From: Ralstonia thomasii
GTDB lineage: Bacteria > Pseudomonadota > Gammaproteobacteria > Burkholderiales > Burkholderiaceae
Assembly (NCBI RefSeq): GCF_958405895.1
Contig: NZ_CATZAR010000006.1
Strand: one strand, 5' to 3'
DNA length: 64,000 nucleotides
Part shown: positions 34,948 to 43,353 of the stretch, piece after piece
How positions within the stretch are numbered: the stretch's first letter is position 1
How the letters are laid out: every line of letters starts with the position of its first letter
Notes under the pieces: model-generated
The model's input: only the letters and a program-made list of their open reading frames with translations
Database searches by the model: none
What the model was told of the DNA's origin: nothing
Position numbers and translations under genes: made by a program

Positions 34948-36273
34948 TTATTTATTGACCAGCTTCGGCGGCGTGCGCAACACGGCAATGCAGCCGAGCA
35001 CCAGCACGCCCGCCAGCGCGTACATGCCGGCGGATGTGCTGCCCGTCATGTCCTTGAGCGCACCGATCATATAGGGGCTCACGAAGCCGGCCAAGTTGCC
35101 GACGGAGTTGATGGCGGCAATGCCGGCCGCAGCAGCGGTGCCTTGCAGGAACGCCGTCGGCAGGGACCAGAACAGCGGCGCGCACGTCAGCACGCCCGCG
35201 GCGGCCAATGACAGGAACACGATCGACAGGGCCACGTTGTGACCCGCCGTTGCCACCACGGCAAAACCGACTGCGCCCATCAGCGCCGGCACAACCAGGT
35301 GCCAGCGGCGCTCGCGGCGTGCATCGGCGCTGCGGCCGATCAGCACCATGGTGATCGCCGCACATACATACGGAATGGCGGAGAGCATGCCCACCATGAA
35401 GGTGTCTTTCACGCCGGCGCTCTTCACCAGCGTCGGCATCCAGAACGTCAAGCCGTATTGGCCCATGACGAAGGCGAAGTAGATCAGGCTCATCATCCAC
35501 ACGCGCGGATCGGAGAACACCTTGCCGATGCCGGGGTGCTCGGTCTTGCCTTTGTTGTCGGCCGCAATGTTGGCTTCGAGGATCTGCTTTTCGTCTTCCG
35601 ACAGCCACTTGGCCTTGCGGATGCTGTCATCGAACTTCCAGAGCACCAGCAGCCCAACGAGCACGGCAGGGATGGCTTCGATCACGAACATCCACTGCCA
35701 GCCCTGCCAGCCGCCGGCTGCGCCCGCTCCGTGAAACGCACTCATGATCCAGCCCGACAGCGGGTTGCCGAAGATGCCCGAGATGGGAATGGCCGCCATG
35801 AACATCGCCACGATGCGCGCGCGGCGATGCGACGGATACCAGTACGTCAGGTACAGGATGATGCCGGGGTAGAAACCCGCTTCCGCCAAGCCCAGGAGGA
35901 AGCGCATCGCGTAGAACTGCGTGGGCGTCTGCACAAATGCAAACGCGCCCGAGATCAAACCCCACGTGATCATGATCCGCGCGATCCAGATACGCGCGCC
36001 GATCTTGTTCATCAGCAGGTTGCTCGGCACCTCGAAGAGAAAATAGCCGAGGAAGAAGATGCCGGCGCCCAGCCCGTACACCGTCTCGGAAAAATTCAGC
36101 GCCTGCGACATCTGCAGCTTCGCAAACCCGACGTTCACGCGGTCGAGATAGGCGACCACGTAGCACAGCATGATGAGCGGGACGATGCGGCGCGACACGC
36201 GCGCGTAGACACTGTCCTCTTTTGAAACGGCGTGCGAAGGCAACGCCGCCGTGGTGGCGGTCGAGGTGTTCAT
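34948..36273 (-). CDS. MFS transporter, probable tetronate (sugar acid) permease
   Basis: This 441-residue major-facilitator protein has twelve predicted helices and the anion:cation symporter style (LDRVNVGFAKLQMSQALNFSE, then GLAEAGFYPGIILYLTYWYP). Relatives import tartrate, galactonate, phthalate and other acids with protons. Its place between otnC and otnI makes D-erythronate and/or L-threonate the likely cargo, an inference from context. The start at 36273 begins MNTSTATTAALPSHAV. A 65-base gap separates it from otnC. Confidence 0.9.
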   Translation of the reverse strand: MNTSTATTAALPSHAVSKEDSVYARVSRRIVPLIMLCYVVAYLDRVNVGFAKLQMSQALNFSETVYGLGAGIFFLGYFLFEVPSNLLMNKIGARIWIARIMITWGLISGAFAFVQTPTQFYAMRFLLGLAEAGFYPGIILYLTYWYPSHRRARIVAMFMAAIPISGIFGNPLSGWIMSAFHGAGAAGGWQGWQWMFVIEAIPAVLVGLLVLWKFDDSIRKAKWLSEDEKQILEANIAADNKGKTEHPGIGKVFSDPRVWMMSLIYFAFVMGQYGLTFWMPTLVKSAGVKDTFMVGMLSAIPYVCAAITMVLIGRSADARRERRWHLVVPALMGAVGFAVVATAGHNVALSIVFLSLAAAGVLTCAPLFWSLPTAFLQGTAAAAGIAAINSVGNLAGFVSPYMIGALKDMTGSTSAGMYALAGVLVLGCIAVLRTPPKLVNK

Positions 36274-36338
36274 TTTGTCTCCGGTGTAAGTGTTATATGG
36301 GCCGAGCGGCGGGCACTACCGATCTGCTGCCGGTTGCT

Positions 36339-36983
36339 CTACCAACGGGCCCCGAACGTCTGGCGCAGTTCGTCGATCTGCGCGTCGGACAGCGGCGCCG
36401 GCTTGGGTTCGGTCATCAACCAAAGCCGTGCGGTTTCTTCCAGTTCTTCCAGCGCGTAAGCCGCAGTCGACACCGAGCCGTGCCACACCACGGGCCCCAG
36501 CCGGTCGAGCAGCACGGCGCGCACATCATTGGCCAGCGCGGCAATCCGCGCGGCCACATCCGGATGGCCCGGTCGCCGATACGCGATAAGCGGCACGTGG
36601 CCGACCTTCATCACGTAGTACGGCGTAATGGGCGGCAGCACGTCGGCTTCGTGCCAGACGCCCGCCAGCGTGAGCGCCACGAGATGCGTCGAATGCGTGT
36701 GCACCACGGCATGCGCCTCCGCATTGCGGTCGTAGATGCCGCGATGCAGGGCCAGCGTTTTCGACGGCTTGTCGCCGCTGACCCATTCGCCCGTCGCCAG
36801 CACCTTGGCGATACGTGCCGGGTCCAGCGTGCCGAGGCAGGCATCGGTGGGCGTGATGAGCCAGCCGTCAGGCAGGCGCGCGCTGATGTTGCCTGCCGTG
36901 CCGACGGTGTAACCGCGCGCATACAGGCTCTGTCCGACGCGGGTGATCTCTTCACGTAGCGCGCTTTCGTTCGTGGTGGTCAT
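36339..36983 (-). CDS. otnC: 3-oxo-tetronate 4-phosphate decarboxylase
   Basis: This 214-residue class II aldolase/adducin-fold protein has zinc-binding His residues in AHAVVHTHSTHLVAL and a distal WHGSV. In the otn pathway it decarboxylates 3-oxo-tetronate 4-phosphate to dihydroxyacetone phosphate. The start codon overlaps the otnK stop (ATGA, 36980-36983), so the two are translated in sequence. Without neighbours it might be taken for a fuculose-phosphate aldolase or ribulose-phosphate epimerase; the kinase next door decides the name. Confidence 0.92.
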   Translation of the reverse strand: MTTTNESALREEITRVGQSLYARGYTVGTAGNISARLPDGWLITPTDACLGTLDPARIAKVLATGEWVSGDKPSKTLALHRGIYDRNAEAHAVVHTHSTHLVALTLAGVWHEADVLPPITPYYVMKVGHVPLIAYRRPGHPDVAARIAALANDVRAVLLDRLGPVVWHGSVSTAAYALEELEETARLWLMTEPKPAPLSDAQIDELRQTFGARW

Positions 36984-38293
36984 GCGATCGGCTCCGTGGT
37001 TGCGTGCGCCAGTTGCGCGAGCGCCTTCTCGAAGAAATCCACCGTGCCGAAGTTGCCGGACTTCAATGCCAGCGCAAGCGGATCGCTATCGATGGTGGCG
37101 GTCCAGGGCACACCGGGGTCGATCTGCGGACCGATGCGCAGCGCACGCACATCGAGCGCCTGCACCACCGCGCCCGAGGTCTCGCCGCCAGCCACCACGA
37201 AGCGGCGCACGCCATCGGCATGCAGCGTGCGGGCGATGCGGCCCAGTGCGTCTTCCACCAACTTGCCCGCGCGCTCAACGCCCAGCGTCTGCTGCACGCG
37301 TGCCACTTGCTCCGGCGCACTGGTGGCGTATACCAGCACCGTCTGACCTGCATGGCGGTGCACGAAATCGAGCGCCTCGACCACCACCGGTTTGCCTTCG
37401 GCCAGCGCCAGCGGATCCACCTGGAACGCCGGACGCGATGCTCGCCAGTGCGCCACCTGCGCGTTCGTCGCACGTGAACAGCTGCCCGACAGCACGATCG
37501 CCGAATCGGCCACGATCGGCAGCTGCGCCGTATTGCCATGCGCGGTGATCAGCCCCGCGCGGCGATATTGCGCCGGCAGGCCAAGCGCCAGGCCCGAGCC
37601 GCCGGTGAGCAGCGGTAGATCGGCAAATGCCTCGCCCAGGACGATCAGGTCGTCGTTGGATATGGCATCGGCAATTGCCAGCTTCACCCCGTCGGCGCGC
37701 AATTGCTGGGCCCGATCGCGAGCGGCCTGTGCGCCGCGCATGATGGTGTCGTAACGCAGCAGGCCGACTTTGCTCGCACTCTGGCGAGCCAGCACCGGCA
37801 CGAGATTCGGATCGCGCATCGGCGTCAACGGATGGTGCTCCATGCCCGACGCGTTGAGCAGCACATCGCCCACAAACAGATGGCCTCGGAAGATCGTGCG
37901 GCCGTTTTCGGGAAAGGCGGGACAGGCCAATGTGAAATCGGTACCCAGTTCAGCCATCAACGCCTCGGCCACAGGCCCGATGTTGCCGGCGTCGGTGGAG
38001 TCGAAGGTCGAGCAGTACTTGAAGAAGAAGCGCGAACAGCCTTGCGCGCGCAGCCAGCGCAGTGCGCTCAACGACTGCGCCACGGCATCGGCCGCGGCAA
38101 TCGTGCGCGACTTGAGCGCGACGACGATGGCATCGGCATCCGCTGCGATGGCCTCGCCGCCGGCCTGCGGCACACCGATGGTCTGCACCGTGCGCATGCC
38201 AGCGCGCACGAGCATGTTGGCGAGGTCGGTCGCACCGGTGAAGTCGTCGGCGATGCAACCGAGGACCGGGCGGGACGTGGGCGCTGCGCTCAT
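36980..38293 (-). CDS. otnK: 3-oxo-tetronate 4-kinase (DUF1537 / four-carbon acid sugar kinase)
   Basis: This 437-residue four-carbon acid sugar kinase phosphorylates 3-oxo-tetronate at O4 using ATP. The N-terminal substrate domain begins VLGCIADDFTGATDLANMLV, with the conserved DDFTGA motif. The C-terminal nucleotide domain has VAGGETSGAVVQAL. Fusion of both domains in one chain and the length are normal. It overlaps ltnD upstream and otnC downstream by four bases each, a tightly coupled trio. Confidence 0.95.
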   Translation of the reverse strand: MSAAPTSRPVLGCIADDFTGATDLANMLVRAGMRTVQTIGVPQAGGEAIAADADAIVVALKSRTIAAADAVAQSLSALRWLRAQGCSRFFFKYCSTFDSTDAGNIGPVAEALMAELGTDFTLACPAFPENGRTIFRGHLFVGDVLLNASGMEHHPLTPMRDPNLVPVLARQSASKVGLLRYDTIMRGAQAARDRAQQLRADGVKLAIADAISNDDLIVLGEAFADLPLLTGGSGLALGLPAQYRRAGLITAHGNTAQLPIVADSAIVLSGSCSRATNAQVAHWRASRPAFQVDPLALAEGKPVVVEALDFVHRHAGQTVLVYATSAPEQVARVQQTLGVERAGKLVEDALGRIARTLHADGVRRFVVAGGETSGAVVQALDVRALRIGPQIDPGVPWTATIDSDPLALALKSGNFGTVDFFEKALAQLAHATTEPIA

Positions 38294-39201
38294 TTCGGTT
38301 GGCCCTCCGGCAATGTGATCCCCGGGAAGATCTTGATCACGGCGGAGTCATCTTCCCTGGCGTAGCCGGCGGTGGACGCCTGCATGAACATCTGGTGCGC
38401 GGTGGCCGCCAGTGGCAGCGGGAATTTGCTCGCGCGCGCGGTATCGAGCACGAGCCCCAGATCCTTGACGAAGATGTCGACGGCGGACAGCGGCGTGTAG
38501 TCGCCGGCCAGCACGTGGGCCATGCGGTTTTCGAACATCCAGCTGTTGCCCGCGCTATGGGTGATGACTTCGTACAGCGCGTCCGCTGCCACGCCTTCGC
38601 GCAGGCCCAGTGCCATGGCTTCGGCGGCGGCGGCAATGTGCACGCCGGCCAGCAGCTGGTTGATGATCTTGACCTTGCTGCCCGCGCCCGCCTTGTCGCC
38701 CAGGCGATAGACCTTGCCAGCCATGGCATCGAGCACGTCGCCCGCCGCCGCATACGCCTCGGGCGTGGCCGAGGTCATCATGGTCATCTGGCCCGAGGCG
38801 GCCTTGGCAGCGCCACCGGAGATAGGGCCATCCACGTACAGAATGCCCTGCTGCGCGAGACGCGCCTCCAGCGCTATCGACCAGTTCGGGTCCACCGTTG
38901 AACACATGACGAACGTGCTGCCCCGTCGCATGGCGCCCGCTGCGCCTGCCTCGCCGAACAACACGGCTTCCGTCTGCGCAGCGTTGACCACCACCGAGAC
39001 CACCACGTCCACACCCGCTGCCACCTCGGCAGGCGTTGCACAGGCCACGCCGCCTTCCTTGGCGAAATCTGCAGCAGCGCCCGGGCGCGCATCGCAGGCA
39101 TACACGGTGTAGCCGTGATTACGCAGGGTCTTGGCAATGCCCAGACCCATGGCGCCGAGTCCGATCACGCCAACCTTCCGGTCAGCCGCCGATTGCGTCA
39201 T
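38290..39201 (-). CDS. ltnD: L-threonate dehydrogenase
   Basis: This 303-residue beta-hydroxyacid dehydrogenase has the Rossmann start VIGLGAMGLGIAKTL, the substrate loop VDGPISGGAAKAASG and the catalytic Lys region GAGSKVKIINQLL. In the otn pathway it oxidises L-threonate at C3 to 3-oxo-tetronate with NAD, giving the OtnK substrate directly. It overlaps otnK by ATGA and starts 15 bases after the GntR regulator gene. 6-phosphogluconate or tartronate-semialdehyde reductases share the fold; the context fixes the role. Confidence 0.93.
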   Translation of the reverse strand: MTQSAADRKVGVIGLGAMGLGIAKTLRNHGYTVYACDARPGAAADFAKEGGVACATPAEVAAGVDVVVSVVVNAAQTEAVLFGEAGAAGAMRRGSTFVMCSTVDPNWSIALEARLAQQGILYVDGPISGGAAKAASGQMTMMTSATPEAYAAAGDVLDAMAGKVYRLGDKAGAGSKVKIINQLLAGVHIAAAAEAMALGLREGVAADALYEVITHSAGNSWMFENRMAHVLAGDYTPLSAVDIFVKDLGLVLDTARASKFPLPLAATAHQMFMQASTAGYAREDDSAVIKIFPGITLPEGQPK

Positions 39202-39216
39202 GAATGGCTCCTGAAA

Positions 39217-39933
39217 TCAGTCTTGCGCTGCATCGCGGCCCTCGGCCAAGCGACGTGCGGCATTGAACATGTGGGTCTGCGCGGCATTGCGTGCAGCGAG
39301 TGCGTCGCGGTGGCGGATCGCTTCGACCATCGCGCGGTGCTCGTCGCGGACCTGGCGGGCGAAGTCTTCGCGGCGCGCTTCGTTGCTGCGCGTCACGCCG
39401 ATCGCTTCCTCCAGGTATTGGCTGAAAAAGCCGAGTGCCTGCACGAGGAACGGATTGCCGCTGGCGGCCGCGATGGCGCGGTGAAAACGCAGGTCTTCGG
39501 TCACGCCGTCACCGCCGGCCGCCACCGCAGCGTCGATGCTGTCGAGTGCGGCGTCGATCTCGATCATCTCGGCGTCGGTGCGGCGCTGGGCCGCGAGGGC
39601 GGCGCCTTCAGCCTCCAGCGCACGGCGCAGTTCGATGATGTGCAGCACGGCATCGATCGAGCCGGCTTGCGCCGCGTCGATCCGCAGCGGCTTGAGGCCA
39701 GCCTGCTGAGTGACGTACACGCCGCTGCCCTGGCGCGCTTCGACCACGCCTTCGTGGCGCAGACGCGAGATGGCCTCGCGGATCACGGTTCGGCTCACAC
39801 CGAATTCCTGCCCGAGCACGGTTTCGGACGGCATGCGTTCGCCGCGGCGCAGTTCGCCCGCGTCGATCTTGTCCATCAGGGTCTGGGCCACGCGGTCGGA
39901 CAGGGAGGGCGCGGCGTCGAGTCGTTCAAACAT
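39217..39933 (-). CDS. GntR-family (FCD) regulator of the tetronate genes
   Basis: This 238-residue regulator has an N-terminal GntR winged helix (about 5-72: MPSETVLGQEFGVSRTVIRE, RHEGVVEARQGSGVYV) and a C-terminal FCD ligand domain with the metal-site His (FHRAIAAASGNPFL and HRAMVEAIRHRD). It heads the operon it probably controls and is divergent from denD. The start at 39933 (MFERLDAAPS) is chosen because the 23 extra upstream residues would cover the likely operator. Its ligand is presumably a tetronate or a pathway intermediate. Confidence 0.9.
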   Translation of the reverse strand: MFERLDAAPSLSDRVAQTLMDKIDAGELRRGERMPSETVLGQEFGVSRTVIREAISRLRHEGVVEARQGSGVYVTQQAGLKPLRIDAAQAGSIDAVLHIIELRRALEAEGAALAAQRRTDAEMIEIDAALDSIDAAVAAGGDGVTEDLRFHRAIAAASGNPFLVQALGFFSQYLEEAIGVTRSNEARREDFARQVRDEHRAMVEAIRHRDALAARNAAQTHMFNAARRLAEGRDAAQD

Positions 39934-40066
39934 GGTGGCAGGGATGTCTTGGCAAGCGTAAATTCGTCGTGTCATCATACAAGTTGAGTCGTAGCGCTTC
40001 ATCCCTGTTTACCCTAGGCACCGATCAAAACGCCCGGCGGCTTACGTCAGGCAAGAAGGAGACACC
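39934..40066. promoter_or_regulatory. divergent promoter region with candidate GntR site
   Basis: This 133-base gap separates the GntR gene from denD. It holds TGT-N6-ACA (39970-39981, minus-strand reading TTGTATGATGACAC), of the style bound by FCD-type GntR proteins. AAGGAGACACC precedes denD as a strong ribosome site. The operator call is tentative. Confidence 0.45.
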
Positions 40067-41050
40067 ATGAATATCGTCATCACCGGCGGCGCCGGTTTCC
40101 TGGGCCAGCGCGTGCTGGCGGCACTGCTTCAGCAACCGGGCCTGCCGGCTGCGGACGGCTCGGTGCAGCCCGTTGAGACCTTCATCGTGCTGGACCAGGT
40201 GGCCGGTCAGATTGCCGATGCGCGCGTGCGCTACGTGACCGGCGATGCCTCCGACCCCGCCCTCATCGCGCAGGTGATCGACGAAAATGTGGGCGGCGTG
40301 TTCCACCTGGCCGCCGTGGTGAGCGGCACCGCCGAGGCCGACTTCGACCTCGGCATGCGCGTGAACCTGGACGGCACGCGCGCATTGCTCGATGCGCTGC
40401 GCGCGCAGCACGCCAAGACCGGCCGTGCACCGCGCGTGCTGTTCGCCAGCTCCGTGGCGGTGTTCGGTGGCCAACTGCCGGCCGTTGTCACCGACGACAC
40501 GGCGGCCACGCCGCAGGCCTCGTACGGCGTGCAGAAGCTGATGGGCGAATTCCTGGTCGGCGAGTATTCGCGCAAGGGCTACATCGACGGCCGCGCCGTG
40601 CGCATCCCCACGGTGTCGGTGCGCCCGGGCAAACCGAACGGCGCGGCCTCGAGCTTTGCCAGCGGCATCATCCGCGAGCCGCTGGCCGGCGAGGAAGCCA
40701 TCTGCCCGGTGGAAGCCGAGACTGAGCTGTGGCTCGCGTCGCCGCGCCAGGTGGTGGCGTCGCTGCTGCACGCGTACACGCTGCCGGCGTCGGCATGGGG
40801 CAATCGCCGCTCACTGAATCTGCCGGGCATTACGGTGCGCGTGGGCGAGATGGTGGAAGCGTTGCGCAAGGTGGCGGGCGATGCGCCGGTCTCGCGCATC
40901 CGCTGGGAGCCGGACGCGCGCATCAAGGCCATCGTGCAAAGCTGGCCGGCGCGCTTCGATACCGCGCGCGCCGATGCGCTGGGCTTTGGCCGCGACACCT
41001 CGTTCGAGGCGATGGTGCGCGATTACGTGGACAGCGCGAAGGGCGCCTAA
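40067..41050 (+). CDS. denD: D-erythronate dehydrogenase
   Basis: This 327-residue extended short-chain dehydrogenase of the epimerase type begins MNIVITGGAGFLGQRVL, with NAD-binding GGAGFLG. It carries the catalytic Ser-Tyr-Lys set in FASSVAVFG and ASYGVQKLMGE. DenD oxidises D-erythronate to 2-oxo-tetronate; OtnI, OtnK and OtnC then take it to DHAP. It reads away from the rest of the cluster, across the shared regulatory gap. The end overlaps the two-component regulator gene tail to tail by three to four bases (41047-41050), so the two convergent genes share almost no spacer. Confidence 0.93.
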   Translation: MNIVITGGAGFLGQRVLAALLQQPGLPAADGSVQPVETFIVLDQVAGQIADARVRYVTGDASDPALIAQVIDENVGGVFHLAAVVSGTAEADFDLGMRVNLDGTRALLDALRAQHAKTGRAPRVLFASSVAVFGGQLPAVVTDDTAATPQASYGVQKLMGEFLVGEYSRKGYIDGRAVRIPTVSVRPGKPNGAASSFASGIIREPLAGEEAICPVEAETELWLASPRQVVASLLHAYTLPASAWGNRRSLNLPGITVRVGEMVEALRKVAGDAPVSRIRWEPDARIKAIVQSWPARFDTARADALGFGRDTSFEAMVRDYVDSAKGA

Positions 41051-41691
41051 CGGCCCTTGCCCAGCTCCACCGCAAACTTCACCAGTTCTGCCTGCCCCTC
41101 GATGCCGAGTTTGCGCTTGAGGTTCAGGCGGTGCGATTCCACCGTACGCACGGACAAGCCCAGCTCGTCGGCGATGCGCTTGTTGGCATAACCCTTGGCG
41201 ATGCCCTCGAGAATGTCGCGCTCGCGCGGCGTGAGCGCCTCGACCGGTGTAGGCATGACAGCCTGCTCCGCCATGCGCATCGCCAGCTGCGCGCTGTAGA
41301 ACGGCCGGCCGGCCAGCACGGCGTCGATGGCCTCGACCAGCTCGCTGGCGGGCGCATCCTTGAGCACGTAGCCACGCGCGCCGGCGCGGATCACCTGCCG
41401 CACGTACTCCAGGTTGTCGTGCATCGACAGCACCAGCACGGCGATCTCGGGAAATTCCTCGGCAAACTTCTCGGTGAGCGCAATGCCGTTCATGCCGCGC
41501 ATGCCGATGTCCATCAGCGCCAGATCGGGTGACAGTGTGCGCGCGGCCTGCAGGGCGGCATCCGCGTCACCGGCTTCACCCACCACTTCGAAATGCGGCA
41601 CGGCTTCCAGCCGCACGCGCACGCCATCGCGCACGAGCGGGTGATCGTCGACGAGGAGCAGTTTGACGGGCGTGGGTGGTCGCATGTTCAT
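41047..41691 (-). CDS. NarL/LuxR-family response regulator
   Basis: This 214-residue two-domain regulator has a receiver with the acidic pair (LLLVDDHPLVRDG), phospho-Asp in LALMDIGMRGMNG and Lys in GYVLKDAP, followed by a LuxR-type helix-turn-helix (LTPRERDILEGIAKGYANKR and LSVRTVESHRLNLKRK). The start at 41691 overlaps the kinase stop as ATGA, so kinase and regulator are made together. The likely targets include cstA, which is divergent from the kinase gene; this is inference from gene order. Confidence 0.93.
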   Translation of the reverse strand: MNMRPPTPVKLLLVDDHPLVRDGVRVRLEAVPHFEVVGEAGDADAALQAARTLSPDLALMDIGMRGMNGIALTEKFAEEFPEIAVLVLSMHDNLEYVRQVIRAGARGYVLKDAPASELVEAIDAVLAGRPFYSAQLAMRMAEQAVMPTPVEALTPRERDILEGIAKGYANKRIADELGLSVRTVESHRLNLKRKLGIEGQAELVKFAVELGKGR

Positions 41692-43154
41692 ACGAGTGGA
41701 GAAGAGGGGGCCGAAGCCAGTTGGGCGATGACGACATGCGGCAGCACGGCGCACACCTCGGTGCCGTGCGGGCCGGAGGCGATCGCACAGGTGCCGCCCA
41801 GGGCGGCCATGCGCTCACGCATGTTGCGCAGGCCGATGCCGTGCTGTGGGTCCACCTGCACGGATTCCACGTCGAAGCCGGGGCCGTTGTCGCGAACGGA
41901 CAAGCGCACGGCATCAATATCGTTTTCAAGCAGCACGCCGATGCGCGTGGCTTGCGTGGCATGGCGCTCGATGTTCGAGACGGCCTCTTGCGCAATGCGG
42001 AACAGCGCGGTGTTGCACGCATCCGGCAATTGCACCGGCGGGCCGACAAGTTCAAGCGCAATCGCAGACCCCGGCTGGCTGTCTTCATGTGCCTCGCGCG
42101 TTTCGCGCACGAGCAGCTCCAGTGCGGCAGCCAGGCCGAGATCATCCAGCAGCGCAGGGCGCAGGTTGTGCGACACGCGCCGCACCTCGCCCAGCGCGCC
42201 GTTCAACCGGTCGAGCGCCCGGCGCAGCATGCTGCCCGCCCGTTCGATCGACGTCGGCGATGCCGCTGACGCTTCGAGATGGCCATGCGCGGTTTCCAGC
42301 AGCAGCTTGGTCGAGACGAGCACCTGGCTGATGCCGTCGTGCAACTCGCGCGAGACACGCGCACGTTCGTCTTCCTGCGACTTCACCACCTGCTGTGCGA
42401 GCTGGCGCAGCTTGGCATCGGCCTGGCGGTGGTCGCTCACGTTCAGCGCCAGCCCGCTGCCGGCCACCAGCAGGATGCTGATCGCGGCGATGCCCACCAC
42501 CCAGGCCAATGTCTGGTCGATGTTCGCTTGCGCGCGCCGGTCGATCTCACGCAAGGTTTGTTCGATGTCGTCCAGGTACAGGCCGGTGCCCACCATCCAG
42601 CCCCACTGTGGAATCGGTTCGACATAACCGAGCTTGGGCACGCTCTGGTGCGTCGATGGCTTGTCCCACATGTAGCGCACGAAACCGCCGCCGGCCTGGG
42701 CGGCAGCCACCAGTTTCTGGATGGTCGGCTGGCCGCCGGAGTCCGTCAGGTCCCACAAGTCGCGCCCGACAAGTTCCGGCTGGCGCGGGTGCATGAGGTT
42801 GCGGCCGCGCAAGTCGTAGAGGAAGAAGTAGCCATCGGTGCCGAAGTCGAGGCGGGCGAGCGTGCGCATCGCTTCGTCGCGCGTGGCTTCGTCCCGGGCC
42901 GGGTCGCCACTTTGGCCGGACGCAAGCAACGGCGCGATGGCACTCTGCGCAAGCTTGACGTAAGACCGCAGCTCGGTCTCCTTGGCCTGCAGGTACGCCG
43001 ATTCCACCAACTGTCGTTCGTGCCGCGCCAGTGCAATCGACTGGTGCCGCACGGTCAGCATGATCGCCAGCATGGCGATGGTCAGCGGCGCGACGGCGAG
43101 CAGCAGGATCTTCTGGCGGAGCTTCATGGCAAAACGCGGCGTACGTTGCGGCAT
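41688..43154 (-). CDS. Cache-domain sensor histidine kinase (NarL-partner type)
   Basis: This 488-residue membrane kinase has an N-terminal membrane helix (KILLLAVAPLTIAMLAIML), a periplasmic single Cache domain (about 45-190, with DGYFFLYDLRGRNLMHP and WGWMVGTGLYLDDIE), a second helix (AWVVGIAAISILLVAGSGLA), a HisKA_3 dimerisation helix with the phospho-His in RVSRELHDGISQVL, and an ATPase domain (NIERHA, DNGPGF, GIGLRNMRERM). Cache sensors of this type bind small carboxylates. The start may be at 43154 or nine codons later (MKLRQK); neither has a clear ribosome site. It is divergent from cstA, so it may sense pyruvate or a related acid. Confidence 0.92.
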   Translation of the reverse strand: MPQRTPRFAMKLRQKILLLAVAPLTIAMLAIMLTVRHQSIALARHERQLVESAYLQAKETELRSYVKLAQSAIAPLLASGQSGDPARDEATRDEAMRTLARLDFGTDGYFFLYDLRGRNLMHPRQPELVGRDLWDLTDSGGQPTIQKLVAAAQAGGGFVRYMWDKPSTHQSVPKLGYVEPIPQWGWMVGTGLYLDDIEQTLREIDRRAQANIDQTLAWVVGIAAISILLVAGSGLALNVSDHRQADAKLRQLAQQVVKSQEDERARVSRELHDGISQVLVSTKLLLETAHGHLEASAASPTSIERAGSMLRRALDRLNGALGEVRRVSHNLRPALLDDLGLAAALELLVRETREAHEDSQPGSAIALELVGPPVQLPDACNTALFRIAQEAVSNIERHATQATRIGVLLENDIDAVRLSVRDNGPGFDVESVQVDPQHGIGLRNMRERMAALGGTCAIASGPHGTEVCAVLPHVVIAQLASAPSSPLV

Positions 43155-43353
43155 CGCAAGGTGGCGCCGCGGTCTCGGTCGGGTGTGGCCCCTGCGTAGA
43201 ACTACGGACCTGTGCTGCGTAGTCCTCCGCTTGTGGCGCGGGGCGAGGCTGGCAAATACTACACGCCCCTGTCACGGGGCAGGACTTACCGCAGGGATGA
43301 ACCCACATCCCGCGTTCAGCAAATAGCTTCGACCAAGGTTCGAGGAGATCGAC

